A DNA stretch of 16,322 nucleotides. Source: Opitutales bacterium (GTDB lineage: Bacteria; Verrucomicrobiota; Verrucomicrobiae; Opitutales; CAG-312). The notes beneath the pieces were generated by a model, which saw only the letters and a list, made by a program, of their open reading frames with translations, was not told the DNA's origin and searched no databases. Location: NCBI GenBank assembly GCA_017623955.1, contig JAGAOA010000006.1, forward strand, positions 1-16,322, given 5' to 3'. Position 1 is the first letter of the stretch; every line of letters starts with the position of its first letter. The translations under genes were made by a program, and so were the position numbers. Shown here in pieces: positions 7,745 to 14,358 of the stretch.

Positions 7745-7945
7745 ATGTCTAGCAAAAAAAAGGAACTTTCGCGTTTTGATTATATGCGAATCTTCATAGG
7801 CTACTCACTCACAATTGCTATGATTATAGGTACCATTATTTTGTTTTGGAATTTAATATCAGTAGGTCAAAACATAGCCGAAAAAAAATCCACGCCTAAG
7901 AAAACTGAATATATAGAAGTAATTTTTAAACCAAATAATAAATAA
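7745..7945 (+). CDS. Small single-pass membrane protein, translationally coupled to tlyA
   Basis: A 66-residue protein from the chosen ATG; I recognise no family. It has a basic N-terminus (MSSKKKELSRF), one transmembrane segment at about 16-38 (IFIGYSLTIAMIIGTIILFW), and a charged tail ending YIEVIFKPNNK, so it is probably an inner-membrane protein with most charge on one side. The reading frame is open back to a TTG at 7634, with an ATG at 7670 and a GTG at 7733, which would give 103, 91 or 70 residues. I chose 7745 because AAAGGAG (7727-7733) and AGGAGG (7717-7722) lie just upstream, in a region where strong Shine-Dalgarno motifs are rare; the GTG at 7733 is the next best. Its TAA overlaps the ATG of tlyA by one base (TAATG), so the two are very likely co-translated. 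Confidence 0.6.
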   Translation: MSSKKKELSRFDYMRIFIGYSLTIAMIIGTIILFWNLISVGQNIAEKKSTPKKTEYIEVIFKPNNK

Positions 7946-8706
7946 TGAAACGTGCCGACGAACTACTTGTCGATTTATCTCTTGTAAAAAGTCGCTCTAA
8001 AGCAAGAGCAATAATAGAAGAAGGGAAAGTCTTTGTAAATGGAAAAGCAGTAGACAAACCTTCAAGAAAATTTCCAGAAGATACTTTATTCGAAATTTCA
8101 GCAGAAAACACCACATTGCGTTACGTATCGAGAGCTGGTTTAAAATTAGAAGAATTTTTAAATCACTTCAAAATATCATTGCAAGACCTCCGAATACTTG
8201 ATGCTGGTGCATCTACTGGAGGCTTTACCGATTGTGCCCTTCAACACGGAGCAATGGAGTCAGTATGTGTTGATATAGGCTCAGGACAATTACACTCCAA
8301 ACTCTTAAATGACTCCCGTGTAACAAATTACGAAAAGACAGATGTAAGAAATTTAACACCAGATTTTTTTGATGGAAATCTCTTTGACTTTATCTGTGCA
8401 GACTTGTCGTTTATATCTCTAGAAAAAATATTACCATTCTTAGTCCCACTCTTAAAAAACAATTCAAAAATGGCGTGTCTTATAAAACCTCAATTTGAAA
8501 CGTCTGCAAAAATAATGAGAAAAAATAAAGGAGTTATAAGAGATACCGAAACAATGCTAACGGCTGTTGAAAAAATACGAAACTTTGCCGAAACAAATTT
8601 TCCAGAAATGGAAATTATGGGTATAATAGAGTCCCCCATAAAGGGTGGCGACGGAAATACCGAATATCTAATGGGCTTATACAAAAATAAAAGAGATTTG
8701 GCATAA
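7945..8706 (+). CDS. tlyA: TlyA-family rRNA 2'-O-methyltransferase (hemolysin A family)
   Basis: A 253-residue protein of the TlyA family, which methylates 2'-OH groups of cytidines in 16S and/or 23S rRNA using S-adenosylmethionine. An S4 RNA-binding domain occupies about residues 1-60 (SRSKARAIIEEGKVFVNGK). An FtsJ-like methyltransferase domain follows, with YVSRAGLKLEEF, the SAM-binding motif LDAGASTGGFTDCAL (85-99), CVDIGSGQLH, CADLSFISL and LIKPQFE (179-185). Residues K67, D153, K181 and E185 fit the K-D-K-E catalytic set of 2'-O-methyltransferases. The length is typical (about 240-270). The start ATG overlaps the stop of the small membrane protein gene (TAATG), and no separate Shine-Dalgarno sequence is seen, which suggests translational coupling. 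The old name 'hemolysin' is not supported by any toxin feature here. Confidence 0.93.
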   Translation: MKRADELLVDLSLVKSRSKARAIIEEGKVFVNGKAVDKPSRKFPEDTLFEISAENTTLRYVSRAGLKLEEFLNHFKISLQDLRILDAGASTGGFTDCALQHGAMESVCVDIGSGQLHSKLLNDSRVTNYEKTDVRNLTPDFFDGNLFDFICADLSFISLEKILPFLVPLLKNNSKMACLIKPQFETSAKIMRKNKGVIRDTETMLTAVEKIRNFAETNFPEMEIMGIIESPIKGGDGNTEYLMGLYKNKRDLA

Positions 8707-8723
8707 AAAATATATAAATATAT

Positions 8724-8752
8724 TTGCAATTTGATGAGATTTTTCCTCTAAT
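8724..8752 (+). promoter_or_regulatory. Candidate promoter of the porin gene
   Basis: TTGCAA (8724-8729) and TCTAAT (8747-8752) are spaced by 17 nt, four and five matches to the sigma70 boxes respectively. Transcription would begin about 12-15 nt upstream of the porin ATG. The region is AT-rich, so this is tentative. Confidence 0.3.
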
Positions 8753-8771
8753 TATGAAGATTTAATATATT

Positions 8772-10013
8772 ATGAAAAAGATTTTTGCAGGAATTTTAGC
8801 AGTAACTTGTGCATTTTCAACCTACGCACAAGATAAAGCTTTGTTAGAAACGCTCGTAAAAAAAGGAATGTTAACTCAACAAGAAGCTACCCAAATAGCA
8901 AAAGAATCAGTTGAAGTAACTCCAAGTGCAAAAACAACCAAACAAATCAGAGTATTTGGAGGTATGCAAGGTTGGTTTAAATGGGCTGATAATTACATTT
9001 CTGATGGAACAGCATCGCTTAATGAAATCAGCGGGTTTGAACTAAAATACGTAAAGTTCGGCTTAGAAGCAGATGTAGGCAGTGGCTGGACTGCAACTTT
9101 AGTTATGGACTTTGGCTCAGAAGGAGATAGACGCAATTACCTTGATAAAGTTGTCATATCTAAAAATGTTGATATTGATTACATCAACGGCACAATGCAA
9201 ATTGGTTTGAGAAAATCAAATATGGGTATAGAACAAATTACCGATGACTTCGGCTTGTTAGCAATTGATCGTTCGATAGCTACAAATGTTTTCACTCATG
9301 CAGGAAACACTCAAAACATAAAGTGCTTTGGCGGTCGTACCGTTGGTATATTTTGGGATGGAGAAATCCCAAGTATAGAAGGGCTTTATTATAGTGCAGC
9401 AATTACCTCTGAAATCACAGAAGGGACTTCTGGCGTTATAAATAACATTAATGCGAACAGCGGGTTAAGTTACTACGTTGCAGTAGGTTATAAAAACGTA
9501 ATGGAGTTAAATGGCAGAACAATCAATTACGATTTGGGAGTAAATACTGGCTACGCTTCAAAAGGCTTTGAGCGCAACGATGAAAAGAATGAAATTTGGG
9601 GAGTAAATCCATATGCAATACTCAAAGTTGCAGGAGTTTCTATAATAGGAGAAATGTTCTATCAAAATGTGCAAAATGGGAAAACAATCTCCACTTCTGC
9701 CGATGCATTTGGAGCAAATTTGATTGTTGCCTACAAAGTGGATTTAACGGGAGGAATGGGCGAGCTTGAGCCAGTTGTTAGATTTTCATACGTCACAACA
9801 GATGGACTTGGTGCGGGAGTTACAGCAGATAACAAAACATTCTATTTTGATGATGCCAAAACTTTATATGTAGGAGTTAATTGGTATCCTACCGAAGCAA
9901 TAAAAACATCCATCGGTTACGAATATGGTTGGTACGAAAATGGATTAAATGCCGTGCAAGCTGAACGCTTACATAGCAATATGGTATTGGCACAACTACA
10001 AGTTGTTTTCTAA
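8772..10013 (+). CDS. Outer-membrane porin, phosphate-selective porin O/P-like
   Basis: A 413-residue protein with a Sec signal peptide (MKKIFAGILAVTCAFSTYAQ). A short helical segment (about 22-46, ALLETLVKKGMLTQQEATQI) follows; I associate it with Verrucomicrobiota porins. From about residue 57 the chain has alternating hydrophobic and polar beta strands typical of a 16-stranded general or phosphate-selective porin (FELKYVKFGLEADVG, ATLVMDFGSEGDRR, GYEYGWYENG). It ends with a terminal Phe (LAQLQVVF), the usual outer-membrane recognition ending. It should form a diffusion channel for small anionic or neutral solutes in the outer membrane, which implies a diderm host. Substrate specificity cannot be read. 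It is probably monocistronic: it follows tlyA by 65 nt with its own candidate promoter and is closed by a strong terminator. Confidence 0.85.
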   Translation: MKKIFAGILAVTCAFSTYAQDKALLETLVKKGMLTQQEATQIAKESVEVTPSAKTTKQIRVFGGMQGWFKWADNYISDGTASLNEISGFELKYVKFGLEADVGSGWTATLVMDFGSEGDRRNYLDKVVISKNVDIDYINGTMQIGLRKSNMGIEQITDDFGLLAIDRSIATNVFTHAGNTQNIKCFGGRTVGIFWDGEIPSIEGLYYSAAITSEITEGTSGVINNINANSGLSYYVAVGYKNVMELNGRTINYDLGVNTGYASKGFERNDEKNEIWGVNPYAILKVAGVSIIGEMFYQNVQNGKTISTSADAFGANLIVAYKVDLTGGMGELEPVVRFSYVTTDGLGAGVTADNKTFYFDDAKTLYVGVNWYPTEAIKTSIGYEYGWYENGLNAVQAERLHSNMVLAQLQVVF

Positions 10014-10029
10014 AAAATTTACATAAGAT

Positions 10030-10063
10030 AAAAAGCGAGAGTTATAAAAAACTCTCGCTTTTT
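10030..10063. terminator. Strong bidirectional intrinsic terminator
   Basis: A 14-bp stem (10030-10043 with 10050-10063, core GCGAGAGTT/AACTCTCGC) closes a 6-nt ATAAAA loop. It runs into a T-tract on the plus strand (CGCTTTTTTG) and CGCTTTTAT on the minus strand. It ends the porin transcript and the converging five-gene operon. Confidence 0.9.
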
Positions 10064-10085
10064 TGTATAATTTTCGCAAAAAAAT

Positions 10086-10475
10086 CTAAATTTTTGATGA
10101 TTTATAAATCATTCTGCAATGAAAAATGGCATATTTTTTATCTAAATTTTCATTAGAAGATACAATTACATCGTAAACGCCACTTTTCTGCGTAACGACA
10201 ATCGGATATACCTTAGCAATAACTTCTCTATTAGGCATAATAGGCTCGATATAATCAACAGACGCACTTGAACTTATAGCAATACGTTCATCAGTATTTG
10301 CAGCAACAGCAACTGCATAATCGCAAAGTGAAAATATAAAGCCACCATGAGCAATGTCTACGCCGTTTAAAAATCTATCTTGAACACTTGCTACAATAGT
10401 AGCAGAATCCTTAGAAGAATTTACAATGCGAAAACCTAGCTCTTTTGCAAATCTATCGTTGTCTGTGTTAGGCAT
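10086..10475 (-). CDS. PaaI-type hotdog-fold acyl-CoA thioesterase
   Basis: This 129-residue protein has the length and layout of a single-domain PaaI/4HBT hotdog thioesterase. The signature NGVDIAHGGFIFSLCDYAVA (about 37-56) has the His-Gly-Gly and the acidic residue of the catalytic helix (Asp near 52). An SSSASVDYIEPIMPNREVIAKV strand region, also typical, lies after it. PaaI enzymes hydrolyse (hydroxy)phenylacetyl-CoA and rescue trapped CoA. The position as the last gene of an arylpyruvate/arylacetyl-CoA operon fits that substrate well, though this is inference from context. Its ATG overlaps the end of the ACT-protein gene by 8 nt, so translation is probably coupled; the leader has no good Shine-Dalgarno sequence. 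I leave the symbol blank because this is not the aerobic paa pathway. Confidence 0.88.
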   Translation of the reverse strand: MPNTDNDRFAKELGFRIVNSSKDSATIVASVQDRFLNGVDIAHGGFIFSLCDYAVAVAANTDERIAISSSASVDYIEPIMPNREVIAKVYPIVVTQKSGVYDVIVSSNENLDKKYAIFHCRMIYKSSKI

Positions 10476-10860
10476 TTTTTAAGATTTTTTCAGCTGTATC
10501 CATATCCTTAAACGACATAACCATCAAAGGTCGTGTTGATGAAGGTTTAGACATATCGTACATATACTCTACATTCACACCAGCTTCGCGAGTTTTCTGC
10601 AACAGCTTCAACAATGCTCCTGGAGTATCATCAACCTCAACAGCAAGAACTTCAACTTTTTTAGGAGTAAATCCTTGTTTAGAAAGCACCTCTACCGCCC
10701 TATCTGCATCAGAGACAATCATACGAACTATTCCATGATCTGCACTTTCTGTAATAGTCAGCGTTTCCAAATTTACGCTAGCATCAGCTAGAGCCTTGCA
10801 AAGGCTTTCTAATCTACCAGGAGTATTCCCTAAAAATACTGAAACTTGATTTATTCGCAT
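10468..10860 (-). CDS. Tandem ACT-domain protein (amino-acid-binding, probable regulator)
   Basis: A 130-residue protein made of two ACT domains. The first spans about 1-65 (INQVSVFLGNTPGRLESLCKALADA) and the second about 68-130 (VEVLAVEVDDTPGALLKLLQK). Both carry the conserved N/D-x-P-G-x-L turn that binds amino acids in ACT proteins. There is no DNA-binding or catalytic domain. Stand-alone tandem-ACT proteins of this size often sit next to phenylacetate-CoA ligase genes, and their function is not well defined. Here the protein may sense Phe, Tyr, Trp or their oxoacids and modulate IorAB or the ligase; this is inference. It lies 2 nt after paaK, and its Shine-Dalgarno sequence (AGAAAGG) is inside the paaK 3' end. 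It overlaps the thioesterase gene by 8 nt. Confidence 0.9.
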   Translation of the reverse strand: MRINQVSVFLGNTPGRLESLCKALADASVNLETLTITESADHGIVRMIVSDADRAVEVLSKQGFTPKKVEVLAVEVDDTPGALLKLLQKTREAGVNVEYMYDMSKPSSTRPLMVMSFKDMDTAEKILKNA

Positions 10861-10862
10861 AA

Positions 10863-12194
10863 TTATACCTTTCTGTTATCGTAAACTCTTTTGATTTTAC
10901 CCTGAGAACGAGGAATGCTATTAGGTTCTACAATCTTTACATCAATTCTTATATTCACAATTTGAACTATTGATGCTTGGATTTTTCTTCGGATTTTTTC
11001 GATAGTTTCTAAGCTATCTCCATAATATTTATCTTGAATTTCTACTTCGACAGTGAGTGATTCCATATCATTTTTCATCTCACGTAAAATTCTGAAGTTT
11101 GGAGTAGTTTCTTCTACGCGATTTATACCGATTTCAATCTGAGATGGGAACACATTTACGCCTCGAATAATAAGCATATCATCGCTACGCTTAGAAATTC
11201 TAGATATTCTGCGAATAGTTCTACCACACTTGCATGGTTCTGCAATAATTGAAGTTATATCGTGCGTTCTATAACGCAATACTGGCATAGCGTGCTTAGT
11301 CAAAGTAGATAAAACCAATTCACCTTCTTCGCCATCTGGCAAAACTTCGCCTGTATCTGGATCTACAATTTCTGGATAATAATTATCTTCTAAGATATGA
11401 ATACCACACTTGTGTTCGCATTCACCACCTACACCAGGTCCGACAATTTCCGACAATCCATAAATATCGTACGGAATAACATTTGTGTTGTCGGCAATGA
11501 ATTTACGCATTGCATCTGATGAAGGTTCACCACCAAACACTCCAATACGCAATGGCAACTTTTTGAAATCAACACCACGTGATTTACCTTCTTCAATCAA
11601 GTGCATAAAGTAACTTGGAGTAGATGCAAACACAGTAGTTTTTAGGTCTTGCATCAACATCAATTGGCGTTCGCTATTACCACCAGAAGCTGGAATTACA
11701 GTACATCCCAAAGCCTGAGAACCATCGTGTAAACCCAAACCACCTGTAAATAAACCATATCCATAGCAATTTTGAACAACGTCGCCACTATTTACACCAT
11801 ACATTTTCAAACATCTGATAATAGAAGAATCCCAAATCTTTAAGTCTTCATCTGTATATGCAACAACGATAGGCTTACCTGTTGTTCCACTAGAAGCGTG
11901 AACGCGTACAATATCTTTCATATCGACCGCGAATAAGCCATTGGGGTAAGTATCGCGCAAATCAGTTTTTTGCATGAATGGAAGTTTTGAAATATCGTCT
12001 ATACCTTTAATATCATCGGGCGAGACTCCATTTTCTTTCATACGGTTTCTGTAAAGCTCTACTTTTTCATAAGCGAGCTTTACTATTTCGCGAAGTCTCT
12101 GCGATTGTAATCCACGCATTTGTTCGCGTGGAAGAAAGTCTAATGCTGTAAATGGATGAACTTCGCCGTGTACATCATTCCAAATCTGTTTCAT
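10863..12194 (-). CDS. paaK: Phenylacetate-CoA ligase-type AMP-forming ligase
   Basis: A 443-residue member of the PaaK branch of the adenylate-forming enzymes, which turns an aryl acid, ATP and CoA into an aryl-CoA thioester. It shows the ATP-binding loop HASSGTTGKPIVV (99-111), FGGEPSS (220-226), YGLSEIVGPGVGGECEHKCG (245-264), RYRTHDIT (308-314) and the C-terminal-domain hinge KRSDDMLIIRGVNVFPSQIE (335-354). Length and motif order are normal. Four cysteines (ECEHKC and CKCG, about 259-323) could form a metal site, as in several PaaK homologues. Its place directly after iorAB suggests a role in anaerobic arylpyruvate/arylacetate metabolism, not the aerobic phenylacetate pathway, none of whose ring-oxygenase genes are present. 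Indole-3-acetate or phenylacetate are likely substrates. It lies 1 nt after iorB. Confidence 0.95.
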   Translation of the reverse strand: MKQIWNDVHGEVHPFTALDFLPREQMRGLQSQRLREIVKLAYEKVELYRNRMKENGVSPDDIKGIDDISKLPFMQKTDLRDTYPNGLFAVDMKDIVRVHASSGTTGKPIVVAYTDEDLKIWDSSIIRCLKMYGVNSGDVVQNCYGYGLFTGGLGLHDGSQALGCTVIPASGGNSERQLMLMQDLKTTVFASTPSYFMHLIEEGKSRGVDFKKLPLRIGVFGGEPSSDAMRKFIADNTNVIPYDIYGLSEIVGPGVGGECEHKCGIHILEDNYYPEIVDPDTGEVLPDGEEGELVLSTLTKHAMPVLRYRTHDITSIIAEPCKCGRTIRRISRISKRSDDMLIIRGVNVFPSQIEIGINRVEETTPNFRILREMKNDMESLTVEVEIQDKYYGDSLETIEKIRRKIQASIVQIVNIRIDVKIVEPNSIPRSQGKIKRVYDNRKV

Positions 12195-12195
12195 T

Positions 12196-12675
12196 TTATG
12201 AATTTCTACCTAGGTTAAATGCAGCTTCATTCGATGCATGAAGTTTTTCGGGGAAAAAGTTTTTTAAAGTGTCTAACCAACGTTCGACAGGAATATCGAA
12301 GTGTTTGCTCAACACACCTAACAACGCAACATTTAGAGCTTTTTTGCTCGTCAACTGAGAAATGTCTATGTTATCGGGCGATATTACCACTCCATTTTCC
12401 GATAACGATATTTTATGAACATCCGACCATTCTGGTTCAAGCGACACCAAAAAATCAACCTCTTTTTCAGGGATAATTGGACTCGACACGCATTTCCCAA
12501 TTCGGACATCACTAGCAACAGAACCTCCGCGTTGAGACATTCCGTGGACTTCTGCCTTTTTTACATCAAAGCCTTCTTCAAACATCAATTCTCCAAGAAT
12601 TAGAGCAGCTTTTAAAACGCCCATTCCACCCAAACCTGCAATTTTTACATTGATTGTTTTTTCGCCAATTTCCAT
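12196..12675 (-). CDS. iorB: Indolepyruvate:ferredoxin oxidoreductase, beta subunit
   Basis: This is the gamma-domain (POR_N/IorB type) subunit that pairs with IorA to oxidise indolepyruvate and other arylpyruvates to arylacetyl-CoA, CO2 and reduced ferredoxin, or the reverse. From the chosen start it has 159 residues, short but usual is about 160-195. It shows IAGLGGMGVLKAALILGEL (the nucleotide-like beta-alpha-beta start), EVHGMSQRGGSVASDVRIG and DFLVSLEPEWSD. The ATG at 12675 is preferred over the in-frame ATG at 12720. The upstream start would run back over the end of iorA by 43 nt and add a Cys/Lys-rich tail not expected in the family, while AGAAAGG sits about 9 nt before 12675. Two nt separate it from the iorA stop. 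It has no iron-sulfur motif of its own. Confidence 0.92.
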   Translation of the reverse strand: MEIGEKTINVKIAGLGGMGVLKAALILGELMFEEGFDVKKAEVHGMSQRGGSVASDVRIGKCVSSPIIPEKEVDFLVSLEPEWSDVHKISLSENGVVISPDNIDISQLTSKKALNVALLGVLSKHFDIPVERWLDTLKNFFPEKLHASNEAAFNLGRNS

Positions 12676-12677
12676 TT

Positions 12678-14258
12678 TTAAGCCTTTCTTTTTGCTTCGG
12701 CAGCAGCTACGAAAATACATGGTTGACGCAATACAATAAGAGTAATTTCATCTGATGCTAATTTAGCTTCCAGGTATTCTTTAAACTCTTTAGCTTGCTT
12801 TATAGGATTGAACACCTCAACGTTTTTAACACCCATTGCCTTCGCTACGCCTTCGATAGATATACGTGTAGTTTCGGAATGATCTAGCTTTCTACCTGTT
12901 GCTGGATTTTCTTGGTGTCCAGTCATTGCAGTAATTGCGTTATCGAGTACAATAATCACGTGTCCTGTTGAAGGAGGGTTATACACTGCTTGGGCAAGAC
13001 CAGTTAAACCACTGTGCATAAATGTACTATCGCCAATTACGCTCACCACCTTACGTGCTTTTTGTTCTGGGAGAACTTTTCGCATACCGACACCCATACC
13101 TATTGATGCACCCATGCAAATCTGCATATCCATACCACTCAAAGGTTTCATTGCTGCAAGAGTATAACAACCAATATCACCAGCAACAATACAACCTAAA
13201 TCTACCAATGGTTTAAAACTAAATATGTGTGGACAACCTGCACACAACTGTGGTGGCTTCTGCTTAATTTGAGGCATCTCGAATGAAGTATCTCCAGCTA
13301 TCTGAGCGCGAACTCTATCTACATTCAACTCTCCAAAACGCCACTGCTTTGCACGTTTTTCAACATTTGCACCTGCCGCTAAGAGTTGGGTAGTCATATA
13401 CGGGTCTCCTTCTTCTACAACTACACAACGCTTAAATTTCTTTGAAAACTCAACTAATTTCTCTAGTGGTAATGGCGACATCCCCACTTTGAAAAACGAT
13501 GCATCTGGAGCTGCTTCTTTTGCATACTGATATGCCATACCACCAGCAATAATACCTAGTTCAGAACTACCCATTTCTATTGAATTTGGACCTTCCGTAC
13601 AATTCCAAGCTTCTATTTCTTCTAGTTTTTTACGCAATACTTTGTGTGCTGGTTTTGCATGTGCTGGAACCATAACTCTAGCAGGAATATCCTTATTAAA
13701 ATCTGCCGTTGGCAATGGAGCAACAACATCGTCAAAAGCAACAATTGATGTTGTATGAGCAACTCTTGTTGTTGTTCTAATTACAACTGGCAACTTCCAA
13801 CGACGCGATATTTCAAACGCCAAATGTGTCATATCATAAGCTTCCTGAGACGATGCAGGTTCTAAGACTGGAATACCTCCACAAAAAGCTATCGAACGTG
13901 TATCTTGTTCGTTTTGGCTAGATGCCATTCCCGGATCATCTGCAACTACTGCAACATATCCACCTTGAACACCACTGTACGAAGCTGTAAAGAACAGATC
14001 TTGTGCCACGTTAAACCCAACATGTTTCATTGTTACAAGTGCGTTACTTTCTGCAAACGCAACCCCTAAAGCAACTTCGGCTGCAACTTTTTCATTCGGA
14101 GCCCATTCTGCATTTCCACCTAGTTCCGAAAAGTTTTCGAGAATTTCAGTTGATGGAGTTCCAGGGTATCCAACACCTAATGCAACACCAACATGATGGG
14201 CAGCAAGGGCAATAGCCTCGTTACCACTTAACATTTTTCTTTTTTTATTTGTTAACAT
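12678..14258 (-). CDS. iorA: Indolepyruvate:ferredoxin oxidoreductase, alpha subunit, without ferredoxin domain
   Basis: The TPP-dependent catalytic subunit. The pyrimidine-binding domain (about 10-180) shows SGNEAIALAA, YPGTPSTEIL and NEKVAAEVALG with the Glu that activates TPP. A middle domain follows, then CAGCPH (339-344) and the TPP-pyrophosphate domain: GDIGCYT, ICMGASIGMGVG, GDSTFMHSG (409-417), LDNAITAMTGHQENP (438-452). At 526 residues it stops at LRQPCIFVAAAEAKRKA, just where classical IorA (about 600-650) continues into a C-terminal 2[4Fe-4S] ferredoxin domain; no CxxCxxCxxxC motif is present. Electrons must leave by another carrier. The in-frame ATG at 14234 gives MLSGNEAIAL, closer to the family N-terminus, and fits the candidate promoter better, so the true start may be there. 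It is the first gene of a five-gene operon and divergent from the exonuclease gene. The reaction is anaerobic and oxygen-sensitive. Confidence 0.95.
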   Translation of the reverse strand: MLTNKKRKMLSGNEAIALAAHHVGVALGVGYPGTPSTEILENFSELGGNAEWAPNEKVAAEVALGVAFAESNALVTMKHVGFNVAQDLFFTASYSGVQGGYVAVVADDPGMASSQNEQDTRSIAFCGGIPVLEPASSQEAYDMTHLAFEISRRWKLPVVIRTTTRVAHTTSIVAFDDVVAPLPTADFNKDIPARVMVPAHAKPAHKVLRKKLEEIEAWNCTEGPNSIEMGSSELGIIAGGMAYQYAKEAAPDASFFKVGMSPLPLEKLVEFSKKFKRCVVVEEGDPYMTTQLLAAGANVEKRAKQWRFGELNVDRVRAQIAGDTSFEMPQIKQKPPQLCAGCPHIFSFKPLVDLGCIVAGDIGCYTLAAMKPLSGMDMQICMGASIGMGVGMRKVLPEQKARKVVSVIGDSTFMHSGLTGLAQAVYNPPSTGHVIIVLDNAITAMTGHQENPATGRKLDHSETTRISIEGVAKAMGVKNVEVFNPIKQAKEFKEYLEAKLASDEITLIVLRQPCIFVAAAEAKRKA

Positions 14259-14270
14259 AATCTATATCGC

Positions 14271-14299
14271 AGTATGAAAATTTCTCAACATTTGTTCAA
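14271..14299 (-). promoter_or_regulatory. Candidate promoter of the ior-paaK operon
   Basis: On the minus strand TTGAAC (14294-14299) and CATACT (14271-14276) are spaced by 17 nt, each with four of six matches. The start of transcription would lie near 14264, only a few nt before the ATG at 14258 but about 30 nt before the ATG at 14234, which would favour the shorter IorA. Support is weak. Confidence 0.3.
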
Positions 14300-14358
14300 T
14301 CAAAAAGTTTAAATTTTGTTGCGAAAATATAAAAAATATATTCAAATATATACATACA

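Noticed and set aside
8706..8726. AT-only palindrome AAATATATAAATATATTT after tlyA as a terminator
   Set aside because: Stem is entirely A/T with almost no loop and no following T-run; too weak to call.
12676..12720. Longer N-terminus for IorB (MYFRSCCRSKKK...)
   Set aside because: It overlaps the iorA 3' end by 43 nt and adds an atypical tail; the ATG at 12675 has a better leader and fits the family.
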